Part shown: in pieces, positions 56,026-63,210 of the stretch | How the letters are laid out: each line of letters opens with the position of its first letter | Position numbering within the stretch: position 1 is the first letter of the stretch | Origin: Campylobacter massiliensis | Lineage (GTDB): Bacteria; Campylobacterota; Campylobacteria; Campylobacterales; Campylobacteraceae | DNA length: 64,000 bases | Assembly: GCF_014253065.1 (NCBI RefSeq) | Contig: NZ_JACLZK010000001.1 | Coordinates: 558,001-622,000 of the forward strand | Direction of reading: 5' to 3' | Notes under the pieces: model-generated | Databases searched by the model: none | What the model was told of the DNA's origin: nothing | The model's input: the letters and a program-made list of their open reading frames with translations, nothing else | Made by a program: the position numbers and the translations under genes

Positions 56026-57351
56026 TTAAATCTTCCCGCCGAACATCTCATACATCGCCTTTTCCTCGCCCCAGAGCTCGCGGTGTTTTTTGATGCAAGA
56101 TTTTATCGCGCCAACTAGATATAGCACGTCCTGCTCGGTGTGCGTGTAATGCAGGCTCACGCGCACGAAGCCGGGCTTGCTTTCTGGCATGCGCCCCTCC
56201 TTGATACCCAGCAGATCGTGAGCGTAGGGTCCCGCGCACATCACGCCCGCGCGAGTCTGGATACCGAAGTCGTTGCTAAGGCTCGCGGCGAAATCATAAG
56301 CCGATACGCCGCGCACGTTAAACGAAATTATCGGTAACCGCGGCGCGTCCTTTGGGGCGTAGTTTATGATCTCGTCAATGCCCGCTAGCTCGCTCTCAAA
56401 AAGCCGCGCTAGCTCGTCCTCGGTACTTTTTATCCTCTCAAAGCCGACTTCGTTTCGCAGCGCGTAGGCTAAATTTGCCCGCATAAGCCCGATGATAGGC
56501 GGCGTACCGCCCTCCTCTAGCTGCTCGGGATTTTTCAAAAATACGTGTCCTTCGCGGTTAGCATAAGCGACCGTTCCGCCCGCGGCAAATGTCGGCACGT
56601 CGCTGTTAAGCAGCTCCTTTTTGATCGCCAAAAGCCCGCAGCTTGCGACTCCGCCGAGTAACTTATGCGGCGAGAGGAAAATCGCGTCAAAATGATCGCA
56701 GTCTAAATTTGCGTGCGAGCTCAGCGCCGCGCAGTCAAAGGCCACGATACCGCCCGCCGCTCTGATTAGCTCGCTGATTTTTTTGTAGTCGCTGACGACG
56801 CCCGTGACGTTTGAGGCGGCGCTAAACGAGCCGATGATGCGGCGTCCTGTATTTAGCTTCAAGATACGCTCAAGTGCGAGTAGATCGATCTCGCCGGACT
56901 CGCTAAGCGGCACGCGCATGTAGTCGCAAAGCCCCTCGCGAAAGCTAAGCTCGTTTGAATGGTGCTCGTATGGCGAAACGAGCACGAGCGGAAGCTGTGC
57001 GGCGCGTAAATTTGCCTCGCCGATTGCGCTTCTAGTTGCAGGCGGCAGGTAGATGCCAAGCAGCTCCTGAAATTTCTTAATAGAGGCCGTCGCGCCCTGC
57101 CCGCAAGCGATGAGATAAAACCGCTCGTCAAGCCCAAGTAGCTTTTTTAGGCTCTCTCGCGCGCCCTCGTAGCGCCGCTGCGTGATGATGGCGCTGGAGC
57201 TACTGTCGGAGTGGGTGTTGGCGTAGGTTTTGAGAGTCTCCGCTATCTCGCGCTCAATGGGCTCATAAGCAAGCCCCGAAGCAGTGTAGTCAAAATAATG
57301 CACGCCCGGTTTTAGGATGATATTTTTTCGAATTTCGTCTAAATTTAGCAT
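56026..57351 (-). CDS. Class V aminotransferase (cysteine desulfurase-like)
   Basis: 441 residues, PLP-dependent fold type I. The PLP lysine is in LSPHKLLGG (about 231), the phosphate-binding region is GQGATASIKKFQELLG (about 85), and D of VAFDCAALSSH pairs with the ring nitrogen. A late cysteine in RAGVMCAGPYAHDLLG could be the persulfide-carrying residue of a desulfurase. It is not in an isc or suf cluster. Given FdhD nearby, which needs sulfur from a desulfurase, a role in cofactor sulfuration is possible but only inferred. Confidence 0.75.
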   Translation of the reverse strand: MLNLDEIRKNIILKPGVHYFDYTASGLAYEPIEREIAETLKTYANTHSDSSSSAIITQRRYEGARESLKKLLGLDERFYLIACGQGATASIKKFQELLGIYLPPATRSAIGEANLRAAQLPLVLVSPYEHHSNELSFREGLCDYMRVPLSESGEIDLLALERILKLNTGRRIIGSFSAASNVTGVVSDYKKISELIRAAGGIVAFDCAALSSHANLDCDHFDAIFLSPHKLLGGVASCGLLAIKKELLNSDVPTFAAGGTVAYANREGHVFLKNPEQLEEGGTPPIIGLMRANLAYALRNEVGFERIKSTEDELARLFESELAGIDEIINYAPKDAPRLPIISFNVRGVSAYDFAASLSNDFGIQTRAGVMCAGPYAHDLLGIKEGRMPESKPGFVRVSLHYTHTEQDVLYLVGAIKSCIKKHRELWGEEKAMYEMFGGKI

Positions 57352-57909
57352 TTTTACTCTTTAAATTTGATACGGTAATTATAGTAAATTTTCGCAAATT
57401 TAGGGCTTTTTCTGGGAAATTTGAAGCTAATTTTGCGGGCTATTATTTTTAATTTGCGCTTAGCTGCATAAAACTTGCCGCGCGGCGATTTACTCAAATT
57501 TAAAAGATATTCGCACATAAAATTTGGCGGCAAATTTGTAGGCTCATTTTAAAAATTTACGGCTAAATTTTACCCTAAATTTGGCGCGTAAAATAGATAA
57601 ATTTAGCCTTGAGGCGCAGCCAAATTTGAGCAACGATGAGGACGCGTTTTGATTTATCGGTCAAATTTACTCGCATCGTTTGCGAGCTTAAAATTTACAA
57701 AACAAAAAGTGAAATTTTAAAAGCGATTTTTGATTTTCTGAGCGGATATTTACTTGCGGCAACTTTATTGTGGAGGAATTTAAGCGCTAAATTTAAAAAG
57801 TAGAATTTTAACCACCAAGCGACAAATTTAACGTTCTTTGCGAGTTTTTAAGGCAAAGAGACGCTAGCTGCAGAGGCTCGCGACCCTTTGCGAGAGTTAG
57901 AAATTTTAT
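57352..57909. other. 558-base gap dense in AAATTT words
   Basis: This gap between the aminotransferase and a small gene contains many AAATTT-type words and small hairpins (CTCGCA-TCGT-TTGCGAG near 57670; CTTTGC...GCAAAG near 57840). A 55-codon frame is listed separately. No RNA gene was recognised. Confidence 0.5.
57636..57803 (+). CDS. Possible small membrane protein
   Basis: A 55-codon frame from ATG 57636 to TAG 57803 with a hydrophobic stretch (AIFDFLSGYLLAATLLW) and a basic end (LSAKFKK). The ribosome site is weak and the gap around it is rich in AAATTT words, so it may well be chance. Confidence 0.2.
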   Translation: MRTRFDLSVKFTRIVCELKIYKTKSEILKAIFDFLSGYLLAATLLWRNLSAKFKK

Positions 57910-58098
57910 TTATTTATTTATAAAATTTTTCTCTAGCCACTCGATAGCTTTTGCCTCAGTTTCGAAGCGTCCGCTTTTAGCGACCTGATTTTGCCCCTCG
58001 TAGAAGCGGATCCTGATACCGTCTTGGACGCTATCTACCTTTATTCTAGTGATCTTGCCTTTGTTTAGATAGACCCTATCGTTTAATTTTACGTACAT
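57910..58098 (-). CDS. Small conserved protein downstream of modE
   Basis: 62 residues, basic, predicted beta-rich then one helix (KLNDRVYLNKGKITRIKVD; EAKAIEWLEKNFINK). No recognised domain. GGGAG precedes the start. It is 26 bases after the ModE-like gene on the same strand, so it is probably co-transcribed with fdhD - modE. Confidence 0.6.
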   Translation of the reverse strand: MYVKLNDRVYLNKGKITRIKVDSVQDGIRIRFYEGQNQVAKSGRFETEAKAIEWLEKNFINK

Positions 58099-58124
58099 TT
58101 TTCTCCCTTAAATTTGATGTGGTT

Positions 58125-58892
58125 TTATTTCTTTTTATCGTTTGCGTCGTCTTTGGCCGAGTCCTTTTTCTCGCCGTCTTTTTTCAAAAACAGCTCCTTA
58201 AAGCGCTTATCCGCAAAGTCCTCGATATCGTTTTGTAGCTGCCTGTAGGCGTTTATCAGCTCATGTGCGCGCTCGTTTAGCGTCGTGCCGGCATTTTCGC
58301 CGCCGCCCTGTTTGGTGGTAAAGAGCTCCTCTTTTAGATTTTTTTGCAAAATTTGCAGATGATTCCAGCATTTTTTATAGTTCATGCCTAGGATTTCGGC
58401 GGCCTTTGAGATCGAGCCGACCTCGGCGATGACGTCTAGGACTTCGGTTTTGCCCTTACCAAAGATCAGTTCGCCCTCGTCGTTTTCTATCCAAGTTTTG
58501 GTTTTTACTCTCATCTTTTTTCCTTTCTTCTCCTTAAAACACCCCAACTGGCAGTATTTTACGTCGATTTTATAGTCTTTTAGCGTCGAGCGGATAGTCT
58601 TTAGCCCCACGCCCGCAGCCGCGTCTCTAGCGTCTTTGCACAGTATTCTGCCCTTTTCGTCGGTCATCTGTTTTAGCTGCGTCATCACGGTGTATTTGCC
58701 GCGTCCGTTTTCCAGCCCGCCAAACTGCCCTAGCTCGCAGTTGTCGATCTTTACGCCCATTTTTTCGGCCTCGTCGCTAACCTCGCCGATCTCTATGCTT
58801 AGCTTTGAGGCGATCTTAAACGCCGCTCCGCAGTCTAGCCTGCCCTTTGGATTTAGCAGTTTTGCGATCAGTTCGCGGATTTGCTCACTCAT
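58125..58892 (-). CDS. ModE-like molybdate/tungstate-responsive regulator
   Basis: 255 residues. About 125-235 is a ModE-type winged helix (GKTEVLDVIAEVGSISKAAEILGMNYKKCWNHLQ, then TTKQGGGENAGTTLNERA). It has no C-terminal TOBE domain. The N-terminal half contains two related units of about 40 residues, each opening near L-C (RLDCGAAFKIASKL; RILCKDARDAAAGV) and ending C-x-L-G-x-F (NCELGQFGG; YCQLGCFKE). C. jejuni has a ModE-like protein next to fdhD that regulates the mod and tup genes. The start overlaps fdhD by 8 bases. It is the natural candidate to bind the operators listed here. Confidence 0.82.
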   Translation of the reverse strand: MSEQIRELIAKLLNPKGRLDCGAAFKIASKLSIEIGEVSDEAEKMGVKIDNCELGQFGGLENGRGKYTVMTQLKQMTDEKGRILCKDARDAAAGVGLKTIRSTLKDYKIDVKYCQLGCFKEKKGKKMRVKTKTWIENDEGELIFGKGKTEVLDVIAEVGSISKAAEILGMNYKKCWNHLQILQKNLKEELFTTKQGGGENAGTTLNERAHELINAYRQLQNDIEDFADKRFKELFLKKDGEKKDSAKDDANDKKK

Positions 58893-59667
58893 AGATTCTC
58901 TCCGCGCCGCTATATACGTTTATGTTTTCGCCGCGCGCAAAGCCGCACAGCGTGAGGTTAAATTTACGCGCTATCACGACGCCAAGGCTAGTGGGAGCCG
59001 TGCGCGAGACGAGCACTGGGATGCCGTGCATGACCGCTTTTGCGACCATTTCGGAGCTGAGCCTACCGCTCACCATCAAAAACGAATTTTGCAGCTGCGC
59101 GCCGGCTAGCATAGCTTTGCCGACGGCTTTGTCTATCGTATTGTGCTGGGCAATATCCTCGCCGATATAAAACTGTTTGCCGCTAACAAAAAGCTTAGCC
59201 GTGTGCACGCAGCCAGTCATCTCGTAAAGCTCGCACTGCGTGTAAAACTGCCCCATCTGGCGCAAAATTTCGTCTTTGTGAAATTTAACCTCGCCCTTTA
59301 TCGAGCGTGCCGCCATAGCCTCGGGATCAATGTTTGCCGTCGAGCTGCGCCCGCAGCCGCTGATTATCACCTTTTCCTCGTCAAACTGCTCGAGGCGTTT
59401 TTCGTTGATTTTAGCCTTTACCCGCACGCTTAAAGCGTCGTCTGAGAGCTCGATACTCTCGATATCCTCGGGGCTTGCGATCAAATTTTCGCTGATGAGG
59501 TAGCCTGCGGCCAGAGCCTCCTGATCGGTCGGAGTAGCCATCACCGCGCCGAAACGCTTGCCGTTTATGTAGATCTCAAGCTTGATCTCGCGCACCAAAA
59601 TATCATCCACGGCGCTTTTTTGCACGCCTTTAAATTTGATGATTTGCGTCGTAAAAATAGGTTGCAT
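58885..59667 (-). CDS. fdhD: Formate dehydrogenase accessory sulfurtransferase FdhD
   Basis: Transfers sulfur from a cysteine desulfurase to the Mo/W cofactor of formate dehydrogenase. 260 residues. SGCGRSS (about 105) carries the single conserved cysteine in place of the CxxC of E. coli. MVSGRLSSEMVAKAVMHGIPVLVSRTAPTS-type sequence and LTLCGFARG are family signatures. It overlaps modE by 8 bases and is 14-15 kb from the two enzymes it should serve. Confidence 0.93.
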   Translation of the reverse strand: MQPIFTTQIIKFKGVQKSAVDDILVREIKLEIYINGKRFGAVMATPTDQEALAAGYLISENLIASPEDIESIELSDDALSVRVKAKINEKRLEQFDEEKVIISGCGRSSTANIDPEAMAARSIKGEVKFHKDEILRQMGQFYTQCELYEMTGCVHTAKLFVSGKQFYIGEDIAQHNTIDKAVGKAMLAGAQLQNSFLMVSGRLSSEMVAKAVMHGIPVLVSRTAPTSLGVVIARKFNLTLCGFARGENINVYSGAERIYE

Positions 59668-60133
59668 GATTTTCCTTAATTTTTGCGAAATGATAGCTTG
59701 AAAATCTAAATTTAAGATTTGATTGTAGTGAATTATTGCTTAAATCAAGCAAAAACTTAAACTATTTTTAGTGCGATTTTATCGGTATCTGATGATGATT
59801 TATATATGCAAATTTAGCATATATCTTAAAGATAGTTTTTTGAGCTGTCGCTATAATATTACGCAGGCATACCTCATCAAATTTTACATTTCCCTCCCGC
59901 TCCTTTTCAAATTTAACCCAAAACCCATCTACCCCAATTTCCAATTTACGAAATTAAATTTTTCTACTTCATTTATCAAAATACCTAAAATTCCGATAAT
60001 CGTTAATGTATGAGTTTTTAGTGATAAAGTTAGAATTTTACATATTCGTTTTTTAAGTTTTATAAAAGTTTAAGTTGTTAATATTCATCCAGATTTTAAT
60101 ACGAAATCAAATTTAATCACAAAGGAAAACGCA
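59668..60133. other. 466-base divergent regulatory region between fdhD and mop
   Basis: No convincing gene. It holds inverted repeats near fdhD (AAATCT-AAATTTA-AGATTT at 59702-59720; TTGCTT-AAATC-AAGCAA at 59736-59752), the Mo/W operator candidate at 59802-59824, and a TATAAT at 59852-59857 pointing towards mop. If that is the mop promoter, the leader is about 270 bases, long enough for RNA-level control. Confidence 0.55.
59802..59824. promoter_or_regulatory. Candidate Mo/W operator between fdhD and mop
   Basis: ATATATGC (59802-59809), AAATTTA, GCATATAT (59817-59824), continuing CTTAAA. The arms are perfectly inverted over 8 bases with the 7-base spacing seen at the other sites. It lies about 50 bases upstream of the likely mop transcription start and 135 bases before fdhD. 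Confidence 0.65.
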
Positions 60134-60553
60134 ATGTTTAGCGCAAGAAATCAACTGTCAGCTCAAATCACAGAGGTAAGAGAGGGGGCGGTAAACTCTC
60201 TAGTAGCAGCAAAGCTACAAGGCGGAGAGACAGTAAAAGCAACCGTAACCGTAGATAGCCAAAAGGCTTTAGATCTAGTAGCGGGTAAAAAGGTAGTTTA
60301 TCTGTTTAAAGCTTCTTCTATCATAGTGGCTAAAGGCGATAACGGTCTAAAACTAAGCGCTACTAACCAACTAAAAGGTAAGGTAGTAAAAGTAGTAGAG
60401 GGTGCGGTAAATGCTGAAGTAGATATCGAGATAGCAGGCGGAGATAAGCTAAGCGCTATCATCACTAACGAGTCTGCTAAAAACCTAGCTCTAAAAGCTG
60501 GCGATGAAGTAACTGCTATAATCAAAGCTAGCCACATCATCATTGGTGCTTAA
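60134..60553 (+). CDS. mop: Molbindin, di-TOBE molybdate/tungstate-binding protein
   Basis: 139 residues made of two TOBE (Mop) domains in tandem: 1-68 (MFSARNQLSAQITEVREGAVN; VYLFKASSIIVAKG) and 72-139 (LSATNQLKGKVVKVVEGAVN; VTAIIKASHIIIGA). Such cytoplasmic molbindins store or buffer molybdate and tungstate. AAAGGA precedes the start. Codon use suggests strong expression. It is divergent from fdhD, with an operator candidate between them. Confidence 0.93.
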   Translation: MFSARNQLSAQITEVREGAVNSLVAAKLQGGETVKATVTVDSQKALDLVAGKKVVYLFKASSIIVAKGDNGLKLSATNQLKGKVVKVVEGAVNAEVDIEIAGGDKLSAIITNESAKNLALKAGDEVTAIIKASHIIIGA

Positions 60554-60594
60554 TGCTTTTACATGGCGAGCGGTTTATAGCGCTCGCTAAAGCA
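60554..60594 (+). terminator. Hairpin after mop
   Basis: Nested arms TGCTTTTA...GCGAGCG (to 60572) and CGCTCGC-TAAAGCA (60581-60594) fold directly after the stop codon. There is no long T-tract. Confidence 0.6.
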
Positions 60595-60652
60595 ATTTGA
60601 CTTCACTTAAATTTAATCTCGAATTTATATCAACTAACTAAAAAAACCAAAT

Positions 60653-61456
60653 TTAACTATTTTTATCCACTCGCACGAATGCCCAATGCATAAACTCTTG
60701 CCTTGGTTTGTATTTGCCGCTGTTAAAATACTCCGATAGGCGCGCCTCCTCCGTTTCGCTTAGCTCGCCGCCAAGCCCCCAGCGCGTCTTTTGTATGAGC
60801 TCCTGCGCGCTTGTTTCCGGGCCCGCATGGCACTTAGCTTTTATGTAACTAAGGCTTGGCAAATAGCCCATTTGAAACAAGATGTTTAAAAGATAGACGA
60901 AGTCGGGCTTTTGCTCCACCTTGCGCCCTATCGCATCCAAAATCTCATCATCCACAAAGCTGCTGCCAACCTTAAACGTGATGTAAAGCGATTTTTTGGT
61001 CTTTGAAAGAAGCTTGTTAAGCGCGGTTTTTAGATCGTCCACCTCAAGACAGCGCGAGGCCAAAACCACGTCGCATATAGGCACGTCCGACCAGTCGTCC
61101 TCAAAGGCTTTTTGCGCAAATTTAATGTTTTGCGCGCCGTAAATTTTAGCGTTTTGCCTGGCAAACTCTAGCATCTTAGGCGAAAAGTCGTAGCCGTAAA
61201 TTTGATCCGCTTTTTTAGCCGCCAGCACGCTTAACGCGCCCGCTCCGCACGCAAAATCAAGCAGCGTAGAGACGCCCGTAAAATCAACCTTGTCTATAAA
61301 CTCGCGCGCGTAGGCGCTTTTCATCACGCCCTCGTTGAAGCTGGGCGCCTTTTTGTCCCAGTCCGCGGCAAATTTTTTGCCGAATGAGCTTCTTGCCTTT
61401 TGCGCCTTATATAGCGCGTCAAAGTCGATCTCGTCGTAGTTTGAAGGTAAAATCAT
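60653..61456 (-). CDS. Class I SAM-dependent methyltransferase of the ABC operon
   Basis: 267 residues. The SAM-binding loop is TLLDFACGAGALSVLAAKK (about 63), with YGYDFSPKMLEFARQN and VVLASRCLEVD as later motifs. It begins QKARSSFGKKFAADWDKKAPSFN. The start overlaps the ABC ATPase stop by 4 bases, so it is translationally coupled to a metal or metal-complex importer. The methyl acceptor is unknown; a small ligand brought in by the importer is one possibility. Confidence 0.8.
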   Translation of the reverse strand: MILPSNYDEIDFDALYKAQKARSSFGKKFAADWDKKAPSFNEGVMKSAYAREFIDKVDFTGVSTLLDFACGAGALSVLAAKKADQIYGYDFSPKMLEFARQNAKIYGAQNIKFAQKAFEDDWSDVPICDVVLASRCLEVDDLKTALNKLLSKTKKSLYITFKVGSSFVDDEILDAIGRKVEQKPDFVYLLNILFQMGYLPSLSYIKAKCHAGPETSAQELIQKTRWGLGGELSETEEARLSEYFNSGKYKPRQEFMHWAFVRVDKNS

Positions 61457-62199
61457 AATCTATCCTCGTATCTTTCGTAGTTTATGCCGTAAATTTTATC
61501 GATATTTTCGGCGTTTATGAGCTGCTCGCTGCGCCCGAAAGCTAAAATTTCGCCGTCTTTTATAAACAGCGTCAAATTTGAAACGAACTTCGCGTGGCGC
61601 GGGTAGTGCGTCGTCTGCACGAAAGTGTAGCCCTCATCTCCCAGCGCCTTGATCATCTCGAGCAGCTTGATCTGATTGCCAAAGTCCAGCCCGTTTGTAG
61701 GCTCGTCCATAAAGATCACTTTCGTGCCCTGAACCAGCGTGCGTGCGATGTACGCCAGCTGCCGCTCGCCGCCGCTGACCTTTGTGTAGGGCGCGTTTTT
61801 TAGATGCGCGATGCCCATCTTTTCCAGCGCCTGCTCGGCTAGCTTTTTATCCGCCGCGCTAAAGCTAGAGAATAGCGGCGTCCTGCACAGCGCGCCCATC
61901 AGCGCGACGTCAAAGACGCTGTAGTCATAGGACGGCGCGTGCGTCTGCGGCACGTAGGCGACGAGGGAGGCAAGCCCCTTTTTGCCGTAGTCTCGCACGC
62001 TTTTGCCGCCGATTAGCACCTCGCCCTCAAATTTTAAAAATCCGAGCATTATGCGAAGTAGGGTGCTTTTGCCGCTGCCGTTGGCGCCTAGAATGCTTAG
62101 CGTATCGCCCGTCGCGACGTCGAAGCTGATGCCCTTTAGCACGGGCTTGCCCTGATATGCAAAACGCAAATTTCGCACTTCTATCAAATTTTCTCGCAT
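61453..62199 (-). CDS. FecE/BtuD-type ABC transporter ATPase
   Basis: 248 residues from the ATG at 62199, which overlaps the permease stop (ATGA) and gives the normal start IEVRNLRFAYQGKPVLKGIS; a longer reading would run back into the permease gene. Walker A GANGSGKST, signature VSGGERQLAYI, Walker B VIFMDEPTNGLD. It belongs to the family importing siderophores, corrinoids, haem or, in the MolBCA case, molybdate. Confidence 0.87.
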   Translation of the reverse strand: MRENLIEVRNLRFAYQGKPVLKGISFDVATGDTLSILGANGSGKSTLLRIMLGFLKFEGEVLIGGKSVRDYGKKGLASLVAYVPQTHAPSYDYSVFDVALMGALCRTPLFSSFSAADKKLAEQALEKMGIAHLKNAPYTKVSGGERQLAYIARTLVQGTKVIFMDEPTNGLDFGNQIKLLEMIKALGDEGYTFVQTTHYPRHAKFVSNLTLFIKDGEILAFGRSEQLINAENIDKIYGINYERYEDRL

Positions 62200-63200
62200 C
62201 AAAAGTTCCTCTTGGCGCGGCGCAGCACGATGATAAACATCGGAATGCCAAATAGCGAGGTCACGATGCCGATAGGGATCTCGAAAGTAAAAATAAGCCG
62301 CGAGAAGCTGTCGCAAAAGAGCAGAAATATCGCGCCGATCATCGCCGAGCTAGCTAAAACTGCGCGGTTGTCGGCGCCGAAGATAAAGCGCGCGATGTGC
62401 GGTACGATAAGCCCGATCCAGCCGATGATGCCAGCGATCGTCACGCTAAGCGCGCTAACGAAGGTTGCAACAAGGATGATGAAAATTTTAACCCGCGCCA
62501 CGTTTACGCCCAGGCTCTTTGCCTCCTCTTCGCCAAGGCTTAGCGCGTTTAGGTATTTGCCGCTAAGCGCTAGCAGCAAAATGCCCGCACACATCGGCAG
62601 GATTGAAATTTGGATGAAGCTCTTGGATGCAAAGCCGAGACTTCCCATCAAAAAATAGGTGATCGCCGGAAGCGCGTCGTTCGGGTCTGCGGCGTATTTT
62701 AGCACCGAGAGCAGCGAAGTAAAGAGCGAGCTGCTGATGACGCCGCCCAGCACTAGCACGATGACGCTACCGCTGCGCGAATACAGCGCCGAAACGCCTA
62801 GCGCCACTGCCACGGCAAGAAAACCGAAGCCGAATGTGCTGAGCTGGATTAGGTATTCATTTAGCTTAAAAAACATCCCGACCGCTGTGCCAAATCCCGC
62901 GCCACTTAGAACGCCCAGGATAGAGGGGCTTACTAGCGGGTTTACAAACATCGCCTGATACGCCGCGCCGCTGATCGCCAGGCTCGCGCCGATGAGCACG
63001 CAGGCAAGTATGCGCGGCAGGCGGATCTCGAGCAAAAGCGTGTGCATGACCTCATACTCTTTTAAATTTTCGCCTTTTAAAAGAGCGGCGACGTAGCGCG
63101 CGTAATCGCCCGCGCTAAAGCCGTATTTACCGAGCAGCAGCGAACCCGCGACGCAAAGCGCCAGCAGCAGGGCTAAAAATGCAAACGCCCTTTTACTCAT
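62199..63200 (-). CDS. FecCD-family ABC transporter permease
   Basis: 333 residues with about nine or ten membrane segments. LEIRLPRILACVLIGASLAISGAAYQAMFVNPL-type sequence and the ATPase-contacting GIIGWIGLIVPHIARFIFGADNR are the FecCD signatures. It is 10 bases downstream of the binding-protein gene and overlaps the ATPase gene. The imported compound cannot be read from the permease. Confidence 0.88.
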   Translation of the reverse strand: MSKRAFAFLALLLALCVAGSLLLGKYGFSAGDYARYVAALLKGENLKEYEVMHTLLLEIRLPRILACVLIGASLAISGAAYQAMFVNPLVSPSILGVLSGAGFGTAVGMFFKLNEYLIQLSTFGFGFLAVAVALGVSALYSRSGSVIVLVLGGVISSSLFTSLLSVLKYAADPNDALPAITYFLMGSLGFASKSFIQISILPMCAGILLLALSGKYLNALSLGEEEAKSLGVNVARVKIFIILVATFVSALSVTIAGIIGWIGLIVPHIARFIFGADNRAVLASSAMIGAIFLLFCDSFSRLIFTFEIPIGIVTSLFGIPMFIIVLRRAKRNF

Positions 63201-63210
63201 TTTTCTTTAC

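Noticed and set aside
57352-57909. Possible CRISPR-like array because of recurring AAATTT words
   Set aside because: Spacing is irregular, repeats are under 12 bases and there are no spacers of uniform length or cas genes.
59771-60013. 80-codon plus-strand frame starting at GTG before mop
   Set aside because: It overlaps the operator candidate and promoter, has no ribosome site and an A/T-driven composition.
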